Positions 24,190-33,811 of a stretch of 64,000 bases of DNA are shown piece after piece. The DNA comes from Citrus sinensis (taxonomy: Eukaryota; Streptophyta; Magnoliopsida; Sapindales; Rutaceae). Position numbers and translations under genes: made by a program. Positions within the stretch are counted from its first letter, which is position 1. Each line of letters opens with the position of its first letter. The notes below the pieces were generated by a model. That model searched no databases and was not told where the DNA came from. It was given only the letters and a program-made list of their open reading frames with translations. Where the stretch lies: NCBI RefSeq assembly GCF_022201045.2, contig NC_068560.1:24445501-24509500 (forward strand), in the 5' to 3' direction.

Positions 24190-24768
24190 CAGTGGAGCAA
24201 GTATTCACCTGTGAAAGTACCTATAATACTACAGCCGCAAGAAGTGAATAATGTTTGAAGGGTTAGCATATTCTTTCATTGTGTTGGCGGATGTATTCTT
24301 TCCCCAAGGAGATCGAACCAGCAGAGTTGCTATTTTTGAGTGTAGATAACCTATAGTACATAGTATATAGTAGTTGAGAGTAGCTAGGCATATTCTTTAG
24401 AAAGGGAGGATTCTTTTTCTGTATTATCTGAAAGCACGAATCGTACACATTATTACCACTTTTGTACTGATGATTTTTTTTTGCGGCAGCTTAGACTCAG
24501 AGACTGACCAAGAGATTGATATTTGGACACGCATGTTGATGCAATATCATTTCGAAGAAGCATTAAGAATTATGCATTACAAAATAATGAAGTGGTAACA
24601 GTTTCAGATTCTTGGGATTACATTAAGTGGAATAGAAGATACAAAGTATAGGAACTACTTAATTTGTTCAATCTGATTCTTGAAAGTTGAAATGATACAA
24701 AGCAATTAATGAAGATGCGTGAATGCTCTCGGAGCACCAAAGACTCTCTCTGCGCTAACACGCCATGA
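24190..24768. other. Convergent 3' regions
   Basis: The 3' flank of NDL and the 3' flank of the minus-strand coiled-coil gene face each other here. No separate gene is seen. Confidence 0.55.
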
Positions 24769-25521
24769 TCAATGCCAGTTTTGCTTGAAGCCGTCCCTCC
24801 TCAATTTGTGTATCATCGATGCCAAATTTGCTTGAAGCTGTCTCTCCTCAATTTGTGCATCTTTGAACATTTTTTCAACCTGTCTATCCATAAATTGAAT
24901 TTCTTTGAACATTTTTTGAACCTCAAATCTCTCCTTAATCCATGGAAGGTCAAGATCATTGGCAGGTGCTTTCATCATTTTGTCTTGCTTCTTGGAGCTT
25001 GAACTTTTTCTACTTTTCTTCTTGTAGTCTTGGTAGTAACGATAATGATCACATAACTTCTGTTCAAGCTCTAGCTCTTGAACTTGAGTGTCTTTGAAAA
25101 TTTGATCAACGTGTCTGTCCTTAATTTGAATTTCCTTGTAAATTTGTTGAACCTCCTTAATCTCTCTCTCTTTGTCTTTGTTTAATTGTAATAACGGTAA
25201 TGGTGGGGCAGGTGACTTACGAACAACGGGCTCGCCATTGTCCAAGAAAGAGTAATCTCGAGAGTACTTGACACTTGCTATTTTCTGGTTTCTTATTAGG
25301 GCTTCGGCTTCAGAATTAATATTGTTAGGCTTCTTCACTCTCACATTCACTTTCCTGCTGCTTCTTGGCTTTCTGGGTATGTGAAGAACATCACTTGTTC
25401 TAATGGCTTCCTCAACAGTACCACATAATGAAGGCCGCTTCAACGTTATCTTAATTTTCATCACCATTTTTAGGATCTTTTTAATTCTTCTTCCTCTGTT
25501 TCTAATCTTGTTAATGTGCAT
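24769..25521 (-). CDS. Unrecognised basic protein with four 14-residue coiled-coil repeats (250 aa)
   Basis: One uninterrupted 250-codon frame that I cannot assign to a characterised family. The first 85 residues are very basic (NKIRNRGRRIKKILK, then PRKPRSSRKVNVRVKK), and YSRDYSFLDNGEP follows at about 86-98. A proline patch (SPAPPLPLL) separates this from two helical blocks. Residues 126-153 and 203-230 each hold two adjacent 14-residue units with the pattern hydrophobic-Phe/Tyr-Lys-Glu/Asp-x-Gln, for example QIYKEIQIKDRHVD and KMFKEIQFMDRQVE. The two 32-residue blocks share 15 identical positions. The period is exactly two heptads, so a coiled coil is likely. A Lys/Ser-rich linker lies between the blocks. 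A TATA box lies only about 22-29 bp before the first ATG, so translation may really start at Met19 or Met21. Nuclear location is possible from the basic N-terminus (inference). Confidence 0.7.
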   Translation of the reverse strand: MHINKIRNRGRRIKKILKMVMKIKITLKRPSLCGTVEEAIRTSDVLHIPRKPRSSRKVNVRVKKPNNINSEAEALIRNQKIASVKYSRDYSFLDNGEPVVRKSPAPPLPLLQLNKDKEREIKEVQQIYKEIQIKDRHVDQIFKDTQVQELELEQKLCDHYRYYQDYKKKSRKSSSSKKQDKMMKAPANDLDLPWIKERFEVQKMFKEIQFMDRQVEKMFKDAQIEERQLQANLASMIHKLRRDGFKQNWH

Positions 25522-25542
25522 TCTATTAATGAACCATGGTTG

Positions 25543-25550
25543 TATTTATA
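25543..25550 (-). promoter_or_regulatory. TATA box very close to the coiled-coil gene start
   Basis: TATAAATA on the minus strand, 22-29 bp upstream of the first ATG at 25521. With usual plant spacing the transcript would begin at or just past that ATG, favouring the in-frame starts at codon 19 or 21. Confidence 0.5.
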
Positions 25551-26096
25551 GAGCTACGTTAATTTTTTCCTGACGCTACACGGAAACCTTTCCTATTCTG
25601 ATCAGTATTCACTTTAGTTTCCTAATTGCATGAGAATTTGCAATATCGCGGTAACAACAAATAATAAAAGAAAAAGGTTTCCAATAATTAATTAAGCTAC
25701 AAAAGATAAAAACAAAAATTAAATTCTGCCCAATTAAATAATTTAAATTAATTTATCAAAGACAGCTTAAATTTCACGTGCGTACGTGCACTGGAGGGCC
25801 AGTTTGGGATTTGCCAGAATTTATATAAGATTTTGCTTAAAATTCCACACGAAAATCAATTGAAATAGAGCCAAGATCAGGTTCACTTTAGAAATTAAAT
25901 AGCGACCAAAACGATTGCTTGCCCCCAAAGTAACATGCACACAAACACAAAGACATCATGGATTGGATTGCAATTAACTTCTTTGGAGATAATAGGAGTT
26001 AGTAGAGAAATAAAAAAAAGTTACTAATAGGTAGATACAAAGAGTAATTAGATGAACGTCCACATTAAATTTTAACATTTTCATTATATAATTTCA

Positions 26097-26591
26097 GGGG
26101 TAAAAGTTAATTTAGTTCATGCAAATTTAAAAATATCTCAAAATATCTCTACCATTAAAGTATTATACCCCTACTATTATTTTTTATTTCTTTTGTCTTA
26201 CTTTTACAATATTATCTTTTTATAATATTTTTTTATTTGGACATTAATAAAAAAATAATTATATTACCAATTTAACCCTAAAAAATTATATTAATTTTTA
26301 ATTGTCAAAAATTGTATGCAAACTACCAAATGTGCAACTAGTGCTTGCAAAAAAATTAATATAATTTTTTTATTTTTTAGGATTAAATTAGTAATTTAAT
26401 TATTTTCTTTTTATTGATGTCCAAAAAAATTATTAAATTAGTAATATTGTAAAAGTAAGTCAAAAGAAAATAAAAAGTAACGGTAGTAGTATCAATATTT
26501 TAACAACAGTAATGTTTCGAGATATTTTAAAAAATAAAGGGACTAAATAGATACTAATCTTAAAATACGGGGACTAAATAGACTTTTACCC
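26097..26591. mobile_element. Fold-back Mutator-like MITE (495 bp), copy A only
   Basis: The ends are GGGGTAAAAGT and ACTTTTACCC, and the two arms (roughly 200 bp each) are imperfect inverted complements over most of the element, so it is a long hairpin. The flanks TATAATTTCA (26087-26096) and TATAATCTTA (split by the next insertion) look like a diverged 9-10 bp target duplication. The matching site in copy B is uninterrupted, confirming insertion. Confidence 0.8.
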
Positions 26592-26598
26592 TATAATC

Positions 26599-27322
26599 TA
26601 GGGGTGGGCACGGTTCGGTTTAGTTCGGTTAGGATCGAAATTAAGCAGAATCGATTTAAATCGGTTATTTTATAAAAAAGAACCAAATAAGAACCGAACT
26701 CAAACGGATCTTTTCGGTTCGGTTTGGTTCAATTCGGTTTTTTCGGTTCTGGGCTTATTGAGCTTATTTTGAATTTTCAAATTTTTAGCCCATTCGACCT
26801 CATAAATATAATAATTCTTTTCAACAATTAGTTCATCCTAATTTCATTACAAAATTAACAATAAATACAAAGTATTCAAAATATATTTTATCACTAATAT
26901 CTTACTAACTATTAAAAAGGTACTCACAAAATATGAAATATTAAGATTTCAAAATACATAACCAAACTCCAATACTCCATCTACATAAACATAATCATAA
27001 TGTTGTAAAGACAAATAAAAATAACAACAATTACAACTTACAACACAAAATAAAAATTGTAACACATATATATATATATACACTATAATCGTGTGTGTGC
27101 ATGCCTATTTTAGTTATGTTACTCAACCAATTAAAATTTAACACGTGTCTATTTAAATAAAATTTCAAAAATAATCTGGTTTTTCAGTTAGGTTTTTCGG
27201 TTCAACTGAGTGAACCAAATACCGAACCTATATTTCAGTTTTTTTTTTTTAAATTAAAACCGTTTTAAACGGTACGGTTCGGTTTGGTTTTCGCTAGTGC
27301 ACGGTTTTTTTGCCCACCCCTA
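26599..27322. mobile_element. Non-autonomous hAT-like element (724 bp) nested at the MITE edge
   Basis: Its termini TAGGGGTGGGCA and TGCCCACCCCTA match those of the element at 17746-18752. A perfect 8-bp target duplication CTATAATC occurs at 26591-26598 and 27323-27330. This target is the right-hand target duplication of the fold-back MITE, so the hAT element landed second. Subterminal CGGTTCGGTTT repeats flank an AT-rich non-coding interior that includes a short (TA)n run. Confidence 0.92.
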
Positions 27323-28199
27323 CTATAATCTTATAAGAATTTCAAAACTAGAAGGGATCCTAACATTTTGGAATTTAAAGTTGAGAGGTGGGTAAAATCA
27401 ACCAATTTTGTTATCTAGGAGAATTTAAACTCGACTGGCCAGGTCCCTAAGGTCAAGTTACCATTCAACTTGCATATGGTTTAAGTAAAACCGGGTAGAA
27501 ATATTAGTAGAAATTTATTGCTAAACATGATATGTAGGGTAGAAACTAGTGTTTTTTTTTTTTAGCCAATTTGGAAACAGAGATGTAACTACAGTTATTC
27601 TCCTCAAGTTTGAGTTAAACACTAATATCAGAATGCTATGAATCACACCCTTGCGCCAAGATTAGAAATTTCGATTCCATATAATCACACACATAAATTG
27701 GAGCAATTGCCACATCCAAGTATCAACTAAAATGGCAATACATAACAACAATACAGGAAAAGAGATCGTTACAACCTCGGAAAGAGATTGATAAGATGTT
27801 ATTACCTGGCATAAAAATCATTTGTTAGGTTACCCCTTTCAAATGCCTTAACATTAAAATGACAAATGATTTTAAAAATAAAATAAAATAAAATCAGGCT
27901 GCATGCATGTACGAATACACATCAAGGAGATTTTGAAAATGCCGGTGTCGCGAGTTCAAAGCATTGCAGAATATATTCTATGAGAAGAAAGCACAGATTC
28001 CGGATTATAGTATCTACAAATTAATCACTATAACGGGAGAACCTATAACTCAGTATCACTTTGTTTAAAGCAATGGGTAATGAGGGTGGCGGACGAACTC
28101 CAAACATTTGCCCAACTAATATTAACAAACAATCAAAATAATAACAAAGATCACAACACAATCAACTATCTGCGAACAAAGAGCATCACATGATTATTC

Positions 28200-28262
28200 A
28201 AAATACAAGTATGTTCACAATACACAATACGCAATTCAATATACAAGTATGTTCACACGCCG
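28200..28262. repeat. Two-unit minisatellite in the DRT102 copy A 3' region
   Basis: Two units of about 38 bp built on ATACAAGTATGTTCACA and CACAATACNCAATTC. The equivalent position in copy B (31903-32010) has three units. Confidence 0.7.
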
Positions 28263-28373
28263 CAAAACAAAATCTCTTGCACAACAAGCAACACAAGCAA
28301 ACAAATCATACATTATTCAAAAGCAACGCCATTATTACCCAACCTCAATCTGAACCTTCCCCACAGAAACTGA

Positions 28374-29303
28374 TCAAGCAGTTTCCTTCTCAACAGCCTT
28401 CTCTGCAGTCTCAAGATCCTCATCAAAGAACATATCACAACGCCCGTCCCACTTGATGAAAAACTCAGTCTCTTTGTAATACTTCACTCTATGCACATCG
28501 CCAGCCGGCGTAAACAAGTAATCGCCAACAGTCAAATCGAACCTTTCCCCTTTAGTCAAATTCCACACACTCTTCTTCCCTTCCAGCACCACCAGATCAT
28601 GCCCAAATGTATGGTGATGCGCAGGCTCCACACTCCCGGCCTTAAATCTCACAATGGCCGACGTTGGACTCTCCCTAACAATCTTCATTGATCCACCCGG
28701 AATCATTTCCACAGGATTCAATTCCCTGTTCTTAACTAAACAACATATGCTACAAGTACTGCCACTAGAATCATTATCTAATTTATCATTTTTACCAATC
28801 AGGGGCATTTCGATCATTGACTTGTCGAGAAAACACGACAAGTTCTCTTCCCATGGCTTAAAACCCGACGCGGGGCATGGGGCCTTAAAAGGGGTTTTAA
28901 GCCACGTGTCCAGGATTTCGACGGCGGATTCTTTGGAAGTGGACATACCTGAGACAGCGAGGACGTTGCAGTTGTTGATGGAGCGGGCGTTCAGGGCGTC
29001 GGCGGGGGTGAGACACGTGGCGGCGAAGACGCCGGGGTTTTTGTTGGCGAAGATTGCGACGCCCACTCCGGTTCCGCAGGCGACGACGCCGCGTGTGGTG
29101 ATGTCGGAGGAATCAGAGGAGGAGACGCGGCGGCCGACCTCGGCGCCGATGGAGTAGTAATCGGAGGTGCCGAGATCTTCCACGTCTATGTTGAGTGACC
29201 GGAGGTGGGAGACCAGAGCGTCTTTCAATTCGGCGCCGAAGGAGTCGGCGCCTGCGATGATCTTGAGAGGGCTGGGAGCGGCGGCGGCGGCGTTTTCAGC
29301 CAT
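28374..29303 (-). CDS. DRT102: DRT102-like protein, RpiB/LacAB + cupin fusion (309 aa), copy A
   Basis: Intronless gene for a plant-specific fusion. Residues 12-145 form a ribose-5-phosphate isomerase B / LacA-LacB domain with KIIAGADSFGAELK and ACGTGVGVAIFANKNPG; Cys76 and Thr78 match the catalytic Cys-Thr of RpiB. Residues 190-290 form a cupin with the metal motif HHHTFGHD (His229-231, His235), VVLEGKK and PAGDVHRV (His271). The Arabidopsis homologue DRT102 was named for DNA-damage toleration; its substrate is not known to me. The frame is intact. Compared with copy B it has 17 amino-acid differences (94.5% identity), including Cys289 where copy B has Trp, just after the conserved KWDGR. 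Coding sequence is markedly GC-richer than its surroundings, especially in the first domain. Confidence 0.95.
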   Translation of the reverse strand: MAENAAAAAPSPLKIIAGADSFGAELKDALVSHLRSLNIDVEDLGTSDYYSIGAEVGRRVSSSDSSDITTRGVVACGTGVGVAIFANKNPGVFAATCLTPADALNARSINNCNVLAVSGMSTSKESAVEILDTWLKTPFKAPCPASGFKPWEENLSCFLDKSMIEMPLIGKNDKLDNDSSGSTCSICCLVKNRELNPVEMIPGGSMKIVRESPTSAIVRFKAGSVEPAHHHTFGHDLVVLEGKKSVWNLTKGERFDLTVGDYLFTPAGDVHRVKYYKETEFFIKWDGRCDMFFDEDLETAEKAVEKETA

Positions 29304-29843
29304 GGTTCACTACGAGTTGACTATTCCGAGGGATGAGTTCAGTGGAGAGTCAGTAAGTCGACATTCTGGGCGAATGGTGCGATGTCAATTATCGATTTTC
29401 ATGCAGAAATGGATAATTTACTCCATGTCCTTGTCTTTTGACCAAATTTAAAATAATCAAAGAAAATTTTAAATCAATCAAAAAAACTTTTCTTTGTGAA
29501 ATTCGCTAAAAAACAGTGGCTTTTGTAATGTTAAACCGATTATATACTTAAAGTAACTCATTATCGTTATCAATATTAATTCGATCAAAATTTATTTATT
29601 TATTTATTTGTTAATTTTATATCAAATTATTAATTAATCAGAATGTGTATATTTTTTAATTTCGTTATAATTATTTTTGTTAGTATTTATATATTCTTAA
29701 TGTAAGTAAGTTTTTTAATTATCAACAATTACATCATAGCTCGAACAAATATATATTTTCTTTTTTCTAATTACAGTGATTATCTGTCTTTAATAGTTTA
29801 GTTTGCATATTTAATATTTTTTGTTTCTGTTAGGTGTTTGCAG

Positions 29844-29886
29844 GTCGGATAGAGTGAGTTATAAACAAAAAGATGAGATTTTGGTT
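29844..29886 (+). pseudogene. Relic of DUF2358 gene exon 2 (43 bp) at the duplication junction
   Basis: 29797-29886 matches 34117-34206, which is the end of intron 1 plus the first 43 bases of exon 2 of the DUF2358 gene. There is one mismatch in the exon part. The match stops abruptly where copy B begins. Exon 1 and its promoter are deleted upstream, so the fragment cannot be expressed as that protein. Confidence 0.92.
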
Positions 29887-30026
29887 AAATAATTAAGCTA
29901 CAAAAGATAAAAACAAAAATTAAATTCTGCCCAATTAAATAATTTATCTACGACAACTTAAAGTGCCCGTGCGTACGTGCACTGGAGGGCCAGTTTGGGA
30001 TTTGTCAGAATTTATAATAGAATTTA

Positions 30027-30722
30027 GGGAAATTGTCAATTTTCCCCCTACAGTAATCAACATATATTATTTTCTCCTTTATTAGTTTTATAATATCCAA
30101 AAACCCCCCTGATAGCATACGTTTACAATATTATCCTTATTTTCAACTACTCTTTTATTTATATTTATTATAAATTAAATAAATCACATGAATAGAAACT
30201 AAATAAGAAATTAAGCATTAAAAACAAGAAATATATGTTTTGATATGAACAAAAAAATTAATAATAAAATTTTTTTCTTGTACTTATTTATTTTGTGAAA
30301 ATTTTCTTATAATAAATATATAAGAAAATTATTATAAAATGATAAAAAAATTATTATAAGAAAACTTGAATGACAAATAAAAATTTATTATAAGATAAAT
30401 TATAAAATATTTTGCCTATCTTTTTACATTTAGTTTTAAAATATTACAAAATGTTATTATAAGAAAATATTCACAAAATAAATAATTATAAATTTTTTTC
30501 TCATATCAAAACATATATTTCTTATTTTTAATACTTAATATTTTTATTTAATTTCTATTCATGTAATTTATTTAATTTATAATAAATGTAAATAAAAGAA
30601 TAATTGAAAATAAGGGTAATAATGTAAACTTATACTGTAAGGAAGATTTTTGGTCATTATAAAAATAACAGGAGAGTAAATAGTACATGTTGATTACTAT
30701 AGGGGGAAAGTGGCAATCCCCC
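30027..30722. mobile_element. Fold-back Mutator-like MITE (696 bp), copy B only
   Basis: The element begins GGGAAATTG and ends CAATCCCCC, with long arms (close to 300 bp) that are near-complete inverted complements. The left arm's CTACAGTAATCAACAT pairs with ATGTTGATTACTATAG on the right. The 9-bp flanks TAGAATTTA (30018-30026) and TAGATTTTA (30723-30731) differ at one base. Copy A is uninterrupted at the same site. Confidence 0.87.
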
Positions 30723-31902
30723 TAGATTTTATTTAAAATTCCGCACGAAAATCAATTGAAATAGAGCCAAGATCAGGTTCACTTTAGAAATTAAATAGCG
30801 ATCAAAACCATTGCTTGTCACCGAAGTAACATGCACACAAACACAAAGACATCATGGATTGAATTACAATTAACGTCTTTGGAGATAATAGGAGTTAGTA
30901 GAGAAATAAAAAAGTTACTAATAGGGAGATACAAAGTGTACTTAGATGAACATTAAATTTTAATATTTTCATTACATAATTTCATAAGAATTTCGAAACT
31001 AGAAGGGATCCTAACATCTAGAATTTAAGGTTGAGAGGTGGGTAAAATCAACCAATTTTTTCACCTAGGAGAATTTAAACTCGACTGGCCAGCCAAATAA
31101 TGTTGCTTGAAATCCACTTGGCCAGGTCCCTAATGTCAAGTTACCATTCAACTTGCATATGGTTCAAGTAAAACAGGGAAGAAATATTAGTAGAAATTTA
31201 TGGCTAAACATGATATGTAGGGTAGAAACTAGTGTTCTTCTTAGAGCCAATTTGGAAAGAGGGATGCTACTACAGTTATTCTCCTCGAGTTTGAGTAAAA
31301 CACTGATATCCAAATGCATATGAATTACACACTTGCGCCAAGATTAGAAATTTCGATTGCCAATTCACAATGCATATAATCACACACATAATTGGAGCAA
31401 TTGCCACATCCAAGTATCAACTAAAATGGCAATACATAATAAAAATACAGGAAAGGAGATCATTACAAATTCGGCAAGAGTTCGATAATATTATATTACT
31501 TGACCAAAAAACACTCGTTAGGTTTACAGCTTTCAAATGCCTTAACATTAAAATGACATAAATGAGTTTTTCAATATTTAAAAAAAAAAAAAAAGATCAG
31601 GCTGCATGCACATATGAGTTCACATCAAGGAGATCTTGAAAATCCCAATGTCACGAGTTCAAAGTATTGCAGAATACATTTCACAAGAAGAAAGTAGAGA
31701 CTCCAGATTATAGTATCTACAAATTAAACACTATAAAGGGAGCACCTATAACTCGGTTACAATTTGTTTAAAGTAATGGGTAATGAGGGTGCCAGACAAA
31801 CACTAAACATGTATCAAACTAACACGAACAAACAATCAAAATAATAATAACGACGGCAACACAATCAACAATCTGAGAACAAAGAGCATCAAGATTATCC
31901 AA

Positions 31903-32010
31903 AATACAAGTATATGCACACTACACGATACACAATTCAATATACAAGTATGTTCATACTACACAATACACAATTCAATATACAAGTATGTTCATACTTC
32001 ACAATACACA
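31903..32010. repeat. Three-unit minisatellite in the DRT102 copy B 3' region
   Basis: Units of about 37 bp containing ATACAAGTATGTTCATACT and CACAATACACAATTC, one unit more than at the matching place in copy A. Confidence 0.7.
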
Positions 32011-32103
32011 ATCTCTTGCACAACAAGCAAACAACTCATACATTATTCAAAAGCAAACCCATTATTACCCAAACTTAATCTGAATCTTCCCCATAGAAAC
32101 TGA

Positions 32104-33033
32104 TCAAGCAGTTTCCTTCTCAACCGCCTTCTTTGCAGTCTCAAGATCCTCATCAAAGAACATATCCCAGCGCCCATCCCACTTGATGAAAAACTCAGTC
32201 TCTTCGTAATACTTCACTCTATGCACATCACCAGCCGGCGTAAACAAGTAATCCCCAACAGTCAAATCGAACCTTTCCCCTTTGGTCAGATTCCACACAC
32301 TCTTCTTCCCTTCCAGCACCACCAGATCATGCCCAAATGTATGGTGATGCGCGGGCTCCACACTCCCCGCCTTAAACCTCACAATGGCCGATGTCGGACT
32401 CTCCCTAATAATCTTCATCGACCCACCGGGAATCATTTCCACAGGATTCAATTCCCTGTTCTTCACTAAACAACATATGCTACAAGTGCTGCCACTAGAA
32501 TCACTATCTAATTTATCATTTTTACCAATAAGGGGCATTTCGGTCATCGACTTGTCGAAAAAACACGACAATTTCTCATCCCATGGCTTCAAACCCGACG
32601 CGGGGCATGGGGCCTTAAAAGGGGTTTTAAGCCACGTGTCGAGGATTTCGACGGCGGATTCTTTGGAAGTGGACATACCTGAGACAGCGAGGACGTTGCA
32701 GTTGTTGATGGAGCGGGTGTTGAGGGCGTCGGCGGGAGTGAGACACGTCGTGGCGAAGACGCCGGGGTTTTTGTTGGCGAAGATTGCGACGCCGACTCCG
32801 GTTCCGCAGGCGACGAGGCCGCGAGTGGTGGTTTCGGAGGAATCGGAAGAGGAGACACGGCGGCCGACCTCGGCGCCGATGGAGTAGTAATCAGAAGTGC
32901 CGAGATCTTCCACGTCTATGTTGAGTGACCGAAGGTGGGAGACCAAAGCGTCTTTCAATTCAGCACCAAAGGAGTCGGCGCCGGCGATGATTTTGAGAGG
33001 GTGAGGAGCAGCGGCGTCAGCGTTTTCAGCCAT
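32104..33033 (-). CDS. DRT102: DRT102-like protein, RpiB/LacAB + cupin fusion (309 aa), copy B
   Basis: Second intact copy, same length and architecture as the gene at 28374-29303: RpiB-type domain with Cys76/Thr78, then a cupin with His229-231, His235 and His271. Differences from copy A cluster in the linker (residues 147-176) and N-terminus (Asp6, His11, Glu67, Thr68, Leu73). It retains Trp289. The start codon is shared by both copies in the context CCATGGCTGAA. It stands head-to-head with the DUF2358 gene, with 778 bp between the start codons, so the two may share a promoter region. Which copy is the main expressed one cannot be told from sequence. Confidence 0.95.
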   Translation of the reverse strand: MAENADAAAPHPLKIIAGADSFGAELKDALVSHLRSLNIDVEDLGTSDYYSIGAEVGRRVSSSDSSETTTRGLVACGTGVGVAIFANKNPGVFATTCLTPADALNTRSINNCNVLAVSGMSTSKESAVEILDTWLKTPFKAPCPASGLKPWDEKLSCFFDKSMTEMPLIGKNDKLDSDSSGSTCSICCLVKNRELNPVEMIPGGSMKIIRESPTSAIVRFKAGSVEPAHHHTFGHDLVVLEGKKSVWNLTKGERFDLTVGDYLFTPAGDVHRVKYYEETEFFIKWDGRWDMFFDEDLETAKKAVEKETA

Positions 33034-33811
33034 GGTTGACTATGAGTTGACTATTCTGAGGGATGACCGGATGAGTTCAGTGGAGAGCCAGTTACTGAGT
33101 CTACTTTCTGGGTGGATGAGGGGTCGTGGGATATCAATTATCGATTTTCATGCGGAAATGGATAATTTACACTCGGTCCTTGTCGTTTAAGAAAATTTAA
33201 AATTATCAAACAAAATTTTTAAATCAATTAAAAAAATTTCTTTTTGAAATTCCCTAAAACATAATTGCTTTTGTGAATGTTCTACCTATATTTAGGTAAT
33301 GTTCTTTATTTATTCATTTGTTAATTTTATATCAAATCATTAATCAATCAGAATATTTACATTTATTAATTTAGTTATAATTATTTCAAAATAAATTACT
33401 TGCTCTTATAATTATTTACATATTCTAAATGTAAGTAAGTTTTTTAATTATCAATAATTAAATCACAGCTCGAATAAATTTTTTTTTTCTTTGTCTAACT
33501 AGAGTGATCAACTAGTCCTTTAATAGTTGGTCAAACTTATTCAAGGGACTTACTTGTCAAGTTTGTAAAACAACGAGTACCTGCATGTAAATTTTCCAAT
33601 TACGTAAAAATTATTGTTTTATATAGTTTTTTTATTAGAGGAAAAAAATGAGAGCAAATTAACATTGTGCTTATTATTGGCCGGATACATTTCCGTATTA
33701 AAATTATTGTTTCAAATAAAGAAATTAATTTCGGAAAACAATTTTTTAAAAAAATTAAAAAATATATCCCACACAAAATTCAAGGATAAGCGGCGGAGGA
33801 TAAGATCAGAA

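Larger units (their letters stand above)
25689..29886. repeat. Tandem segmental duplication, copy A
   Basis: Copy A aligns with copy B (29890-34206) along its length. It starts at TAATTAAGCTACAAAAG and runs through the flank and DRT102 into part of exon 2 of the DUF2358 gene, ending at GATTTTGGTT. Relative to B it carries two extra transposons (26097-27322). It lacks the 35-bp class insertion near 31095 between TGGCCA repeats. It has also lost the stretch corresponding to about 33531-34115, which in B includes DUF2358 exon 1. Confidence 0.93.

Noticed and set aside
28491-29451. Long plus-strand frames opposite DRT102 copy A (and the same opposite copy B)
   Set aside because: Antisense shadows caused by the GC-rich coding sequence; the minus frame has the recognised domains.
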